Positions 9,293-22,447 are shown, numbered from the stretch's first letter. The stretch is DNA of 64,000 nucleotides from Fallopia convolvulus (GCA_964016875.1 OZ024728.1:12258272-12322271); one strand, 5' to 3'. A program made the numbers and translations. The notes: generated by a model not told the origin, from the sequence alone.

Positions 9293-12207
9293 TGTAATAG
9301 CTACGGTTTTTAAGGATATTTTTGAATTTTTCTCGGATATCCTTTTAACCTTTTTGGTCCGTTTTAACGCTTAATCCAATAATTTTGTTGAAGATTAAAT
9401 CCTAGAAAATTTTTGGTGATATCTTAAAATCACAAAGAAATGATTTTATGGATCGGTGTGAATTTTAGGATTTTTCAGTGGAAAAAAAATATTTATTGGA
9501 TAAGCCGTCTTTTTAATTATGTACCGGAAAGGATTTAAAATGCGAAACGGAAGCCTTAAAAATTAAAGGTAGCAAGATAAAATCATGGAAAATTGGTTTT
9601 AGTGGTCTACATAATTTACGGGACGTTTTTCGTTTAGTAAGTTTTTCCACCCGAGGTATATAATTTTACCGCTTTAACGCGAGTCCCGTTCCGAGACGGG
9701 TTTTGGTTTTTAAATTCCCTTTTTACAAGCTTAATAGGGAAGGAACTAAGGAGATTGGGATTAGGAGACCGCCTTATCTCCTCTGCCTTATCAAGTCTAT
9801 CAATTTGTCTTCAAAGTAAAAGGAAGGAACGAGAGAAATCAAGACGGTGCGACGGACTCGGCGAGCTTCTCCACCGCCGGCCGCTCCTCGTTCCCGCCTT
9901 CCCCTTCCACCACCATCTTCTTCCTCCTTTTTAGGAGCTTGTGGCTGTTGGAACGGAACCAGCCAGAGAGACCGAGCAGGTCGGAACAACGGACTTGGAG
10001 AAAGAATTGGAACGTCTTCACCGCCGGCGATCTCCTTTGTCCGTCCACACCTTTTCCCCGCCTTCGCTGCCAGCCACCTCTCCCCTTCTTCCTCTCTGAT
10101 TTGTTGGACTCATGCTGCTGCTGCAAAGGAACCAGAACCCAACCAGTGAGAGGACGGAACGACGACGAGCTCGGGCGAGAGAATTTCTTCACCGCCGGCT
10201 AGTTTCTTGCCTCGCCGCGATGTCGTCGGCGACCACCAGGTCCTCCGACCACCACCCACAACAAGGTGTTGCTGTCGGGAAACGCCCAGCCATCCTCGGG
10301 CTCGGGGATCAAGCCATGATCGAGCCAAACGAGCCATGGGCTCGAGTGAAGGTATATACGATCGAAATTAATTAGCGGGTTGATTGCGGAGCCACCGTAA
10401 GGGCCTTTCGGTGCCGCTTTGCTAATTAAATTTATGGTTTTTATAATCTTGACATTGATACGGTCCCACAGGTTCAAACCGCTCGTGAAACGGACGTCCG
10501 GATCTTCCGTTATAGCGCAGACAAGTTTTGGTTACCGATTGGCAGGTAAAGGACTTCGGTTAAGTACTCGGGATTCGTTGTTAATCCGCTTGATCCGAGA
10601 TTTGGTAATCTTTAAGAACTGTTGCTAATGAACAATTTTTATTTAGAAAATTGTTTCAAAAGTGAAGCGGATAATTAGTTATAATTCCGCCAAGATGGCT
10701 CCTTGAAGCATGATAACTAAGGATTTATTATATATCGATATTCGGAAATTAAATCGTTTATCGATTAGGAAGTTGTAGGAGTTGAGAATACAACTAAGAA
10801 GTGTTTCTGTGAGCTCGTTGCTGAGAAATCCTTTGGTTATATTTGTCAGAAGGATGATAAAGATTTCTGTTGGAATCGTTGAGGACGTTGAGCACGCCTT
10901 CTAAGGCAAGTGGACGATTCTCTCTTGCGTTATTGTTATTAAATGAGGAATTGGATCCCATTTAATATTTGCGTTGGGAACAACTTGTATGATTAATAAA
11001 ATATGATAGGTCGTTATATTTGTTAGAAATAATGACCATGTTGTTTATTCAGTTTCGCGTTAGAACTGGATTTAGGTCCGTTATGTGTGGCCTTGTATGT
11101 TGTCTCATGCTGAGACATTATTGTGAAGTAAGTTAGTTTTTCAGGGGTAGGAGCCAAGTCTCCGATGACCTCTTTATAACACAGTCTATGTTGGGAGGTT
11201 TAGCTCGTTACTATCATATCCCAACATTCGGGTCATGACTCATACCTCACTCAACGCTGGAGGAGGTGTTTATGCACTCTAGCTAAGTGCAAATTGGTAC
11301 TAGGTGTTCGTCAATGATCATGGATTTCATCCCTCTCATCTTGACGTCTCCATGTACAGGTGGATTCTCTGCGGTTTTAGCCGCTTAAAAGTTACCAACA
11401 TGTTTGTGAAAAGTTATGAAAGTAATAAAAATAAGTGCATTAGGCACATTAATGTACCCGGATGGTTAGTCTATTCGATAACCATTCTTACTCCCGGTTA
11501 TGAATGATTCTTAATCAAACTTTGATTAAGTCAATCTGATTAGTCGATGGAGACTTTTCAAGATGTTATGTGATTAATATGAATTCCCAACAATTGTTTA
11601 TGCTTCTTAATGAAACCACAAGCGGTGGTGTTCTCTCTCTTGATTATGCGAATCTCATTCTTATTCTCTATAAGACTGCTAACTGTTGGATCATAATCTG
11701 AGTCTATTCGGATTTTGATGCCAATATGTTTAGTTACAACCATAAGAACCAAGTTAGATTCTCCGCTTGCTAGTCTATCATTAGACTAACCCGTCCATCT
11801 TCTTTTCTTTTATATGGTCGGCTGGTGTCCACCGTTGTATACGATACATCAGGTTCTTCTTGGAAGTTGATTCAAGAGGCGGATTCAGATATTTGAAGCT
11901 CCAGAAGTTGAAGAAAGGTTTTCAATGGTTATACTTGAGTGAAGATCATGGTTGAACTACTTCAAAGTGAAGTTGAGTTTCAGAAATAAGAGCTTAAGGA
12001 AGACTGGATGAAGATTTTGTTCAACTAGAAGGCTGTGCTATTTATTTAATCTTTTTGGATTAAGGTTTGTATAAGACCAATTGTATTTATTCCGCTGTAA
12101 TGTTTGTTTTAGTTTGTTCAGTCAGTTTAAAACCTTGGGTAGCTTCGGTTTAGTCTTAATCGAGGTTACTGGCGGTAATACCTCCAGGGTAGGAAGGGGG
12201 TGTTACA
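9293..12207 (+). repeat. 5' LTR of element B
   Basis: 2,915 bp, TGTAATAG to TGTTACA, same length as 17570-20484. It contains a GC-rich block (9840-10330) with short frames that are LTR sequence and not genes. Confidence 0.93.
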
Positions 12208-12211
12208 GAAG

Positions 12212-12223
12212 TGGTATCAGAGC
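12212..12223 (+). promoter_or_regulatory. PBS of element B (tRNA-iMet)
   Basis: TGGTATCAGAGC, four bases after the 5' LTR, matching the plant tRNA-iMet 3' end. Confidence 0.92.
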
Positions 12224-15200
12224 TAAAAGTTCCTAAGTCTTGCTTAAGACTTTCATCCTTCCATATAGAATTATGGAGAATTCTATATTGGTGTTATCTT
12301 AGAACCATTTATGGAAAGTGGTTAAGATTGAAGGTCAGACTCGTGAAGAAATAGAAGGAGAAAAAGAGAATTGGAGAACATGAGGTAACAAGTTTGTAAT
12401 GGTTTATGTGGAAAAAAAGGTCCTATAGTGGACATTTGATTCCCTGGAGATGGGAATGGATTCCGAGAAGGATCCAAAGTAAGATCAGGTGAAGATTCCT
12501 GAAGTTGACCCGGTTCTAAACCAAGTTCTCAATGAATTCCTATTCTCTCTTGAGAATCTGAATTGGGTGTACCCTTATCGTTTCTTCCATATTAGGAAAC
12601 TTCTTGTGAGATTTTGAAGTTAAGTATTGTACTTCATAAAGACTTTCTATTTTGAAGGTTTCCTATTCTAAGATTGTATGATGGGAGATTTCAAGTTAAG
12701 AATTTTTGTTAGAAAGTTCATGATTTAAAGTTATGTGAAAGAAATTGTTAATTTCTTTTCTTGATATGTGAAAGTTCAAGTGTTGTCTTGAAGTCATAAG
12801 AGTAAGAGTTTTCCCGAGAATATTTCTTAGGATTTTCTAAATTTGGTTGAAATTCAATTATCAATAGAAGTTTGGAGTTGGAACCTCTACTTCTCAATGG
12901 TAAGATTTGGAGAATCTTATGAGTCTTGAGTGACTCTAAAAAGATCAGTATGGATCATGAAGGGATGTAAAAGAATCCTGAAAAGAAAAGGATTGTCTTT
13001 GGAAACTTTCTTCAAAAACTATGTTTGTGACTCTATAGTATAGAATCATGGATATTCTGTATTTTTCTTTGCCCAGTGGGAAGTTAAAGAGCTTTGAAGT
13101 GCCCAATTGTTGGATTGATTGAATTGTTAATCTATTGGAAAATGCAATTCAATTTTTTACCTGATAGTGTTCAAACTCGGATTTTCATATATGTTGTTAT
13201 CCTTTGAGTTAAGAGGATTGAGAATCCTAAATGGAATAGGAATTTCTTATTATTATAGTAAGAAAGAAAGGAAGAATGTTGATTCAGTTTAAGTTGTGAT
13301 CAAGTGGTTAATCATCAAGGTTGTTGTGAATAAGGTTGATTGGTCAAAATGGATTGAACGGGTAAGAGTTCATCAATAATGTGTTTATGCTCAATTAACC
13401 ACTTAGCACAAGTGTTAATTGATTACATGAGTTGTTGATATCTAGATGACTAATCTATGTGACAACGTTATTGGAGTTTCGTTGTATGATACCCAACTCG
13501 GGATAATGAGAAGAGACTTGAGGTATATAATTGACTAGTAATGGAATCAGTAGTAAGATGTTCTAAATTGCCAATGGTATTGGCTTATGTTTCTTCAAGG
13601 ATGGAAATGATAAAGTTCAGTTTTGAGAAGATCATTCAAGGAATGATTTTGGTATGTTCGTTTGTGATATTTTAAACAGTTGGGATAAAAATAGCAATCA
13701 TCTATCGTCAATAAGGCTTAGACTCTATAGCTGAAAGGATAATTTCAGTTGTGTTTGGATTTTGAAGATTTTATATCAGTCAAATCTGATGCCTAAGGTG
13801 ATACTGGTGAAACTGTTAAGCTGTTGGAAAGTCTCCTAACCACAAGTTCTTCCTTTGTAATGTGGTTTGAACTTGAGCTAATAAAAAGATATATGTCTTC
13901 TCGTTATGGTTAAGTAAGAAGACAAGAATGATGGAGAAGTCTAGTTTGTTTAACAGAGTTGAATTGGGATAGGTTCAAGAATATCTTGTTTGGTCATGTG
14001 AATTCTTCTGTTAAAAGAAATTGGAAATTAAAGAACTTTCCTTGTATATAGAGATATATAAGGATTGACTGTCTTGAACTAGATGTAGAGTTTGATAGCT
14101 TTCACTCTTGGATATCGGAATTTAAATGACTATTAATTTGCAGAAGGCTTGTTGTTTTGTGAATGGATGAACTCAAGTATTAAATTTTTGCCACTGGATC
14201 ATATTTGTGTAACTTTAAAGTAGTATGTCAAGGAGGCATACAAATTGAGAATGATCAAAGAAAAATCTTTGCTATGAGTATGAAGATGTCGGAATCACAT
14301 TTTCCCTAAGGTTTGCAAGTAAGTGGACTGCTGTGATCAACTCTTTTATTGAACCTGTGAAATTAAGTTGGGTTAAGACTGAGTAAATCAGGCAGAGATC
14401 ACTCAATACTATGGATTATAGAAAAGTTTAGCAGTATGTCTAATTAAGAAAGGTCAAGGAATGTCATCAGGTTCTACCTTGAAGAGGAATGAAGTGTTAC
14501 ATTCGAAGGGAAACTTTGGGCTCAGAAGTGAGTTGGAGCATCTTAGCTCCTTTGAGACTCGGTTTTGATTTGAAACTTTGGTCAAGTTGGTAAGGCCAAC
14601 TAATGTGCAAATGTCAGCATCGAACTAGGGCAAAGCGTCAGTAGCATCATGAAATTAAGGTCAACAATTTTATTTGATGCATTGGCTTGACGCGCCCATT
14701 TCTTCATAAAGTAGCTAATCTTTGTTTCCGCGGTATTCAAAGTTAAAGCAAATATGTTAGTAACCTATGTCGAGTTCCTGTCAAGCTGTTATGATTTAAG
14801 GATATTTGAGATCGTTTCATGATTTTCTCTTTTGAGAAAAATCTTAGGACTTTATATAATTCAAGTATGAATTTCTAAAAGTAATGGTAGTTGTTATAAA
14901 GGATTAATGAATAAATTTTCTACGGTTTTCATGGTGGTGAGTAAGAATGTGATTTGTCTTCCATCTTGATCACATGGTAAGGCAAGATTACATGTCTTAT
15001 TCCTATGAGAATGCAGTAAAGGATTATGTTTATTTTATCTCCCCATCCTGATCACATGGTGGAATAAGATCACATAATTCCTTGGGTTTTAAAGAATAGT
15101 TTCTAGTTTGATTTGGTAATCATATAAGTTTTGCAATTATATGAGTTTTGCAAGGGTAGTTAGTTGAGATGAAAAGATGCAAGCTTTCTTTTGCATCATA

Positions 15201-16330
15201 CCATTTAAGGAGTATGGTCAAACTTTCCAAAACAGCTCGATTATAAGTAAAGAAATTTGGTAAGATTCTTTACAAATCTGTGTTGGTCTCTGAAGAGCAT
15301 GGAGTAACTCCGTACTTCCCTAAAAGTTTGGGATTGTTTTCAGTCAACGACTATTGGAATTCTTTAAGCAGTTTGCTAGTAGTTCATCTTGGTTGACGTC
15401 ATGACCTAAGAAAGTCATTGCCTTTTTAGCGGAATTGTCCTTGAAAGTAAGTTGATATGGACTCCTGGAATGGAACCCTTTCTAAGGAATGATATTTTAG
15501 TAATCCTTTCTTTGGAATAAAGGATGTACTAGTAATTTCTCCATTAGTTGTTAATTATTTTCATGTTGTCTTGAAAACTTAAATCTCTTTGAGATAAGAT
15601 AGTCAAGTGAGGACTTTAAGCAGAACTCTAATGAGTTTGGATATGTAAATTAGTATTGATAATCAATCTCATCTTGATAAGTTGTTGCATATAGAGAGTG
15701 AACACGTGAGGATATGTTTTTAATCCTAAGAGTTAAGTTACTCAACAAGTCAGAATGTTAAGTGAAGTCTAAACAATTCTTTGATGAAAAAGACTGAAAA
15801 TTGTCAATGGAGACAATTTTGTTGGAAATTATTGGACTAAAGGTATTAGTATTCAATATGTTGGTATAGTAATGTGTAAAAGTGTAGTTTGAAATAGTTG
15901 AGTAAGATAACTACTTTTGAATGTCAGTATGCTTAAGCTGAGTTTTGGTTGAGAAAAGGATGTAAAGGATTGACAAGATAGGTTATAATCTTGTCATGTG
16001 TTGGATAAATCTCATACTCTTGGTTAAAGTAATACTGAGATTTTATCTCAAAAAGGAAATTGAGTAAGGATTCTAAGTAATCTTTGTAAAGAAAATAATT
16101 TGAGAAGGACTAAAGGTTTAGTTTGGATGACAACAAGATTGTGTGAATACCCTAAGATTTTATTCAAAACTGTTGATCAGATCAAGGACAAGTAATATGG
16201 GAAAGTAATATTGCTTAAGATCAATGGAGAAGATCAAGAAGGTAAGACACCGAGATTGGTTATTCAAGATTATGGATTGCTTGGTTTCAAGACTGTTCAT
16301 GTGTATCTGTTATTGATGAGCTTTGAAAGC
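12224..16330 (+). other. Interior of element B without recognisable coding sequence
   Basis: By position this should hold gag, protease, RT and RNase H. I see only short frames, and no zinc knuckle, Y-x-D-D or protease motif could be read in any frame. Base composition is A/T and G-rich on the plus strand, as in eroded coding sequence. A profile search might still find remnants. Confidence 0.6.
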
Positions 16331-17250
16331 TTATTTCAAAGGAAGCATATTTATTTGCTTAATTAGTTCATCCTGGAACAAGTAAATGTATAAGGATCAA
16401 GATAAAACTTTTGATGGACTGACATGAAGCGAAATGTCATCGAGTTCGTTTTGATATGTTTAGTTTGTCTGGAAGTTCTGTTTGAGCATAGAAGACCAGA
16501 TGAAATGTTATAGTCTCTTCCTGTTTCAGAATGGAAGTGGGAAGATATTACAATGGATTCTTGTCATTAGTCGTTCAAGACTTAATGAAAGAAAGCTGCA
16601 TATGGAGGTTGTTAAGAAACTCATCTAGAGCGTTCTTTCTAATGCATTTAAGATAACTTAAAGAAACAAAATGATGAACAATGCAAAGAAACAAATTCAA
16701 ACTCTCGAGGACATGTATTCTGGATTCCACACGAGTTGGAATGGTAGTTTGAATTTGAGTGAATTCACATACAAGAATTGTGATCACATGATAAAGAAAT
16801 GACTCTTTTTGAGGCTTGGTAAAACTGGAAGTGTAGGTTGTCAATTCGTTGGAATGACAATGCTGACAAGGTTCTTCATGGGCCAGACTTGGCCATGAGA
16901 ACAACAACTGATATTGCACTAACATGTTCAAGGGTGCTAACTACTCCAACGTGACAACAGTTGTGAGTTGTGCTAAAGCGAAAGCATGTTGAGTTACTGT
17001 AAAGAACAATGTTTTTGTTCTAGTATCCGCCTTGAAAGGCGTATTCCGCTGGGGAAAGCAAGACAACGTAAATGCTCGCTATGTTGAATCTGTTGAGATA
17101 CTAGAAAGAACTGGTAAGTTTGTTTATTGGTTGGCATTGCCACCATCAGTGCATTCTATCCGTAATGTTTCCTTGATGGTATGTGTTCGATATACCTCAT
17201 ATACTCAACAATAATGAGATGGATATTCAACCAAATGACCTCTATGAAGA
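16331..17250 (+). pseudogene. Eroded integrase of element B
   Basis: Read across frames and stops, the order is correct for a Tekay/Del-like integrase. A zinc-finger part lies at ~16340-16490 (L-V-H-P-G-T-S-K, then a W-x-D-M-K-R-like and C-L-V-C-like stretch). A core segment is at ~16680-16830 (Q-T-L-E-D-M, W-N-G-S-L, E-F-T-Y-K-N). A C-terminal segment is at ~16830-17215 (H-G-P-D-L, then A-R-Y-V-E-S-V-E-I-L-E-R-T-G-K and L-A-L-P-P). Many stops and indels rule out function. Confidence 0.7.
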
Positions 17251-17556
17251 AAGGCCAGGTTGAATCGTGAATAAGAAAATTACATTTGATTAGGTTATCT
17301 TGACCTAAAAATGGAGGTGAAGAAAAGACTTCAGAAATCAGGCAGGAAATGCTGAGTCATTTTCCAAAGTTAGTGAATGTTGTAAAGAAGAAGTTTGGTA
17401 ACTAAGTAATGGTTGTTTTGTATCTGGTGCAGAAGTAATAGCATGTTTTTTTTAAGGAGGTACTACAAACTTCTGTATAGGTTTGTAGTGATTGTGTTTA
17501 TGCTATCCTTCCTTGTGATCTGAGTTCTCCTTGGTTTCGAGGACGAAACCATTTTT

Positions 17557-17569
17557 AAGGGGGTACTAA
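17557..17569 (+). promoter_or_regulatory. Polypurine-tract region of element B
   Basis: AAGGGGG followed by TACTAA directly before the 3' LTR. Confidence 0.65.
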
Positions 17570-20484
17570 TGTAATAGCTGCGGTTTTTAAGGATATTTTT
17601 GAATTTTTCTCGGATATCCTTTTAACCTTTTTGGTCCGTTTTAACGCTTAATCCCATAATTTTGTTGAAGATTAAATCCTAGAAAATTGTTGGTGATATC
17701 TTAAAATCACAAAGAAATGATTTTATGGATCGGTGTGAATTCTAGGATTTTTCAGTGGAAAAAGAATATTTATTGGATAAGCCGTCTTTTTAATTATGTA
17801 CCGTAAAGGATTTAAAATGCGAAACGGAAGCCTTAAAAATTAAAGGTATCAAGATAAAATCATGGAAAATTGGTTTTAGTGGTCTACATAATTTACGGGA
17901 CGTTTTTCGTTTAGTAAGTTTTTCCACCCGAGGTATATAATTTTACCGCTTTAACGCGAGTCCCGTTCCGAGACGGGTTTTGGTTTTTAAATTCCCTTTT
18001 TACTAGCTTAATAGGGAAGGAACTAAGGAGATTGGGATTAGGAGACCGCCTTATCTCCTCTGCCTTATCAAGTCTATCAATTTGTCTTCAAAGTAAAAGG
18101 AAGGAACAAGAGAAATCAAGACGGTGCGACGGACTCGGCGAGCTTCTCCACCGCTGGCCGCTCCTCGTTCCCGCCTTCCCCTTCCACCACCATCTTCTTC
18201 CTCCTTTTTAGGAGCTTGTGGCTGTTGGAACGGAACCAGCCAGAGAGACCGAGGAGGTCGGAACAACGAACTTGGAGAAAGAATTGGAACGTCTTCACCG
18301 CCGGCGATCTCCTTTGTCCGTCCACACCTTTTCCCCGCCTTCGCTGCCAGCCACCTCTCCCCTTCTTCCTCTCTGATTTGTTGGACTCATGCTGCTGCTG
18401 CAAAGGAACCAGAACCGAACCAGTGAGAGGACGGAACGACGACGGGCTCGGGCGAGAGAATTTCTTCACCGCCGGCTAGTTTCTTGCCTCGCCGCGATGT
18501 CGTCGGCGACCACCAGGTCCTCCGACCACCACCCACAACAAGGTGTTGCTTTCGGGCAACGTCCAACCATCCTCGGGCTCGGGGATCGAGCCATGATCAA
18601 GCCAAACGAGCCATGGGCTCGAGTGAAGGTATATACGATCGAAATTAATTAGCGGGTTGATTGCGGAGCCACCGTAAAGGCCTTTCGGTGCCGTTTTGCT
18701 AATTAAAATTATGGTTTTTATAATCTTGACGTTGATACGGTCCCACAGGTTCAAATCGCTCGTGAAACGGACGTCCGGATCTTCCGTTATAGCGAAGACA
18801 AGTTTTGGTTACCGATTGGCAGGTAAAGGACTTCGGTTAATTACTCGGGATTCGTTGTTAATCCGTTTGATCCGAGATTTGGTAATCTTTAAGAACTGTT
18901 GCTAATGAACAATTTTTATTTAGAAAATTGTTTCAAAAGTGAAGTGGATAATTAGTTATAATTCCGCCAAGATGGCTCCTTGAAGCATGATAACTAAGGA
19001 TTTATTATATATCGATATTCGGAAATTAAATCGTTTATCGATTAGGAAGTTGTAGGAGTTGAGAATACAACTAAGAAGTGTTTCTGTTAGCTCGTTGCTG
19101 AGAAATCCTTTGGTTATATTTGTCAGAAGGATGATAAAGATTTCTGTTGGAATCGCTGAGGACGTTGAGCACGCCTTCTAAGGCAAGTGGACGATTCTCT
19201 CTTGCGTTATTGTTATTAAATGAGGAATTGGATCCCATTTAATATTTGCGTTGGGAACAACTTGTATGATTAATAAAATATGATAGGTCGTTATATTTGT
19301 TAGAAATAATGACCATGTTGTTTATTCAGTTTCGCGTTAGAACTGGATTTAGGTCCGTTATGTGTGGCCTTGTATGTTGTCTCATGCTGAGACTTTATTG
19401 TGAAGTAAGTTAGTTTTTCAAGGGTAGGAGCCAAGTCTCCGATGACCTCTTTATAACACAGTCTATGTTGGGAGGTTTAGCTCGTTACTATCATATCCCA
19501 ACATTCGGGTCATAACTCATACCTCACTCAACGCTGGAGGAGGTGTTTATGCACTCTAGCTAAGTGCAAATTGGTACTAGGTGTTCGTCAATGATCATGG
19601 ATTTCATCCCTCTCATCTTGACGTCTCCATGTACAGGTGGATTCTCTGCGGTTTTAGCCGCTTAAAAGTTACCAACATGTTTGTGAAAAGTTATGAAAGT
19701 AATAAAAATAAGTGCGTTAGGCACATTAATGTACCCGGATGGTTAGTCTATTCGATAACCATTCTTACTCCCGGTTATGAATGATTCTTAATCAAACTTT
19801 GATTAAGTCAATCTGATTAGTCGATGGAGACTTTTCAAGATGTTATGTGATTAATATGAATTCCCAACAATTGTTTATGCTTCTTAATGAAACCACAAGC
19901 GGTGGTGTTCTCTCTCTTGATTATGCGAATCTCATTCTTATTCTCTATAAGACTGCTAACTGTTGGATCATAATCTGAGTCTATTCGGATTTTGATGCCA
20001 ATATGTTTAGTTACAACCATAAGAACCAAGTTAGATTCTCCGCTTGCTAGTCTATCATTAGACTAACCCGTCCATCTTCTTTTCTTTTATATGGTCGGCT
20101 GGTGTCCACCGTTGTATACGATACATCAGGTTCTTCTTGGAAGTTGATTCAAGAGGCGGATTCAGATATTTGAAGCTCTAGAAGTTGAAGAAAGGTTTTC
20201 AATGGTTATACTTGAGTGAAGATCATGGTTGAACTACTTCAAAGTGAAGCTGAGTTTCAGAAATAAGAGCTTAAGGAAGACTGGATGAAGATTTTGTTCA
20301 ACTAGAAGGTTGTGCTATTTATTTAATCTTTTTGGATTAAGGTTTGTATAAGACCAATTGTATTTATTCCGCTGTAATGTTTGTTTTAGTTTGTTCAGTC
20401 AGTTTAAAGCCTTGGGTAGCTTCGGTTTAGTCTTAATCGAGGTTACTGGCGGTAATACCTCCAGGGTAGGAAGGGGGTGTTACA
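17570..20484 (+). repeat. 3' LTR of element B
   Basis: 2,915 bp, about 1.3% different from the 5' LTR by manual count. Confidence 0.93.
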
Positions 20485-20530
20485 GTTCCCGCCTGTCAAG
20501 GTCGTGATCCCGTCTCCACGATTCCACTGC
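20485..20530 (+). pseudogene. Piece of the antisense extra ORF of element G, left of element C
   Basis: It ends in the ACTGC duplicated by element C and continues at 45159 when C is removed. It is too short to characterise alone. Confidence 0.4.
20526..20530. repeat. TSD of element C, left copy (ACTGC)
   Basis: ACTGC precedes the LTR at 20531 and recurs at 45154-45158 after the other LTR. Confidence 0.9.
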
Positions 20531-20789
20531 TGATGTTCGTGTTTTTAGTATAGTTTTTGATAGGTTTATTAGGTTATTAGGACTAGTTTTGATAAGTTTA
20601 GGTTTAGTTTTATGTGTTTTTGGATAGTTTTGCATATTTTGTGAAAAGTATGGAAGCTACTCCGTTTTTTGTCTTTTTGTAGGTATTAGCAAGGAAAAGG
20701 TGCTGTTTGGAGCTGAATTTGGAGAGCTATGATAAGAGATGGAGGAATACAAGATGAAGAAGCTGAAGTTCGAGTTTTTGGAAGAGAAG

Positions 20790-20834
20790 TGTTAACGAGG
20801 ATGTGAGGGCTCGTTAACGAGGCCACGAGATGAA
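20790..20834 (+). promoter_or_regulatory. Palindromic CTCGTTAACGAG word in the U3 of element C
   Basis: A perfect 12-bp palindrome CTCGTTAACGAG with a neighbouring GTTAACGAGG half, about 220 bp upstream of the TATA box. The same word recurs at 21803-21840, in the 3' LTR, and at several internal places of element C only. Confidence 0.6.
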
Positions 20835-21047
20835 AATGTTCGAGAGTTGACTTTGTGACTCACCGATCCTGTGCGGGAATTTATTTCCGTGTCGGTAGAG
20901 TATCTTTTTATAATTTTAGGGTTATTATATTATGTATTTTAGGTCTTGTTATCTTTTGAGATTTTATTTCTATCTTTTAGAATAGATTCTATCTTTTTAG
21001 GAAAGTTTATATCTTTTAGCCTTTTTTAGTTTCTAGCCTATTTTTAG

Positions 21048-21055
21048 TATAAATA
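21048..21055 (+). promoter_or_regulatory. TATA box of element C 5' LTR
   Basis: TATAAATA followed by a pyrimidine-rich CCCTTCT start region. The same box is at 44219-44226 in the 3' LTR. Confidence 0.65.
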
Positions 21056-21964
21056 CCCTTCTATCTAGCATAGAAAGGGGGGTCGAATTTTTGGAGGAAG
21101 GAGAGCCGAGAGAGAGAAGGACGGGTCGGAGTCGTGATCGAAGGAGCTCGGTAGATGAAAGTTACCGGGGTCGTTAGTCGTGTTTTTGATTCGGTATTTC
21201 GGTTTTTTCGGTTTCTTCTGAATCGCTGTAAGACGATATTTCTTATTAATTTGAGTAGTGTTTTGATTTAAATGTTTTCTTTGATTAAAGTTATTAGTTT
21301 CTTAGTCATGATTAGTGAGTAGTCTTTTTATCTAGGGTCGGGGTTGAAACCCGGCATAGTTGTGCATGTTTGGTGAGTAAGATTATGTGTTGAATGCCTT
21401 TTATCTATTGTTGAGATTGTTTGTTGTGCTTATACCAAGATGAAAGTTGAGGTAATTTGAGTTGTTGACTTGATTGAAAGAGAAAGTTAAAAACTTGAAG
21501 GTTGATATTGTTTGAATACGAAAGTTTCAAACTTTAGATCCGAAACAAGCAATTGGGTGAGTTAGTTTATGAAAGTGGATTAATTTGCTTGCTAAGTCAA
21601 TGAAAGTTGATGCATCTATCTATTTGAAGGCATGATATTTATCTTCTTACGAGCTTGTGTGCATGACTATGTTGTGGTAACCCTTGTCCTAGATATTTTC
21701 GTTTTTATTCTATTTCTTTCAAGAACATATTCGTTACTGAGTTTGTTGGCTCGGTACCGAACCTGTCTAGGTCGTTAGTTTTGGTCTCTTTATTCTCGGT
21801 GGTTCGTTAACGAGGCTGACAACTTCGTTAACGAGGCTGCTTGTGTGTTTTGCTTGCTTTTGTTTTAATTTTTAGGAGTCGATAGATAAACAAACCTTGC
21901 TTCTCGTGGAACGATCCTGACTCCCCTATACTCAGCGGGGTCTTGACTATAAATTTATTTGTTG

Positions 21965-21969
21965 TCAAT
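21965..21969. repeat. TSD of element D, left copy (TCAAT)
   Basis: TCAAT precedes element D and recurs at 36137-36141 after removal of element E. It lies 14 bp from the end of the 5' LTR of C. Confidence 0.88.
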
Positions 21970-22329
21970 TGATGTCCGCTTTTTAGGTAGGTTTTTAGTG
22001 ACTAGTTAGATTAGATTTGGTTAGTTTTTATGTTAGAGTTTTAGGTTTTTGAGTCTTTTTGCCATAATTTTCGTATTTCCTTGAGATTCGGACGCTACGC
22101 ATTTTTTGTGTCTTTTTGTAGGAGTTTTGGAGCTTGGAAGAAGAGTTTGGAGCATTGCAAGAGAAGATGAAGATTAAGCGCTCAATTAAAGTTATTGAAG
22201 ATCAAGTTTGAGCTTGGAAAGAGATAGAGAAATTCGTTACAAGAACATAGGAAAAAGAATCGAGTCAAACGGAGTTGTAACGAATCTTCTACGCAAGTTT
22301 TACTTAAGGTTGTTCGAACAAGCCCTCAA

Positions 22330-22447
22330 GCACGACCCTATAAGGGTCGTGCACGACCCTATTGGGGTCGTGCTAGACCCATGGAGATTACCAAGCCTCA
22401 GGACCGACCCCTAGGGGGGTCGTGCACGACCCACTTTGGGTCGTGCA
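22330..22447 (+). promoter_or_regulatory. Cluster of GCACGACCC palindromes in the U3 of element D
   Basis: Three inverted repeats of the form GCACGACCC n5 GGGTCGTGC, two of them overlapping, plus a related CGACCC/GGGTCG pair. The junctions also form the palindrome GGGTCGTGCACGACCC. The cluster ends ~110 bp upstream of the TATA box. The 3' LTR copy (28616-28733) has one base change that breaks an arm. Confidence 0.65.

Larger units (their letters stand above)
9293..20484 (+). mobile_element. Element B: Tekay/Del-like chromovirus derivative with decayed pol
   Basis: Two 2,915-bp LTRs (TGTAATAG...TGTTACA), a tRNA-iMet PBS and a GGACGAAACC...AAGGGGG stretch before the 3' LTR, as in Tekay/Del elements. 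By eye the LTRs differ at roughly 40 sites (~1.3%) with no length change. The 5.4-kb interior has no frame over 120 codons and keeps only eroded integrase segments. No TSD is found (ACTAA left, GTTCC right), so a border was rearranged. A non-autonomous family copied with a dead pol best fits the contrast. Confidence 0.85.
20531..21969 (+). repeat. 5' LTR of element C, main part
   Basis: Matches 43631-45140. The last 14 bp of this LTR are displaced to 36142-36155 by elements D and E. It lacks most of the GTTAAC-bearing repeats seen in the 3' LTR. Confidence 0.92.

Noticed and set aside
9839..10340. Several overlapping GC-rich frames of 75-117 codons on both strands, repeated at 18051-18754
   Set aside because: They lie wholly inside the LTRs of element B, overlap on both strands and match no protein; composition effect.
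16575..16931. A 118-codon minus-strand frame in element B
   Set aside because: Opposite strand of eroded integrase sequence; a shadow frame.
20485..20500. GTTCCCGCCTGTCA resembles part of plant tRNA-Asp
   Set aside because: Only about 13 bases match and flanks do not fold as a tRNA; most likely chance.
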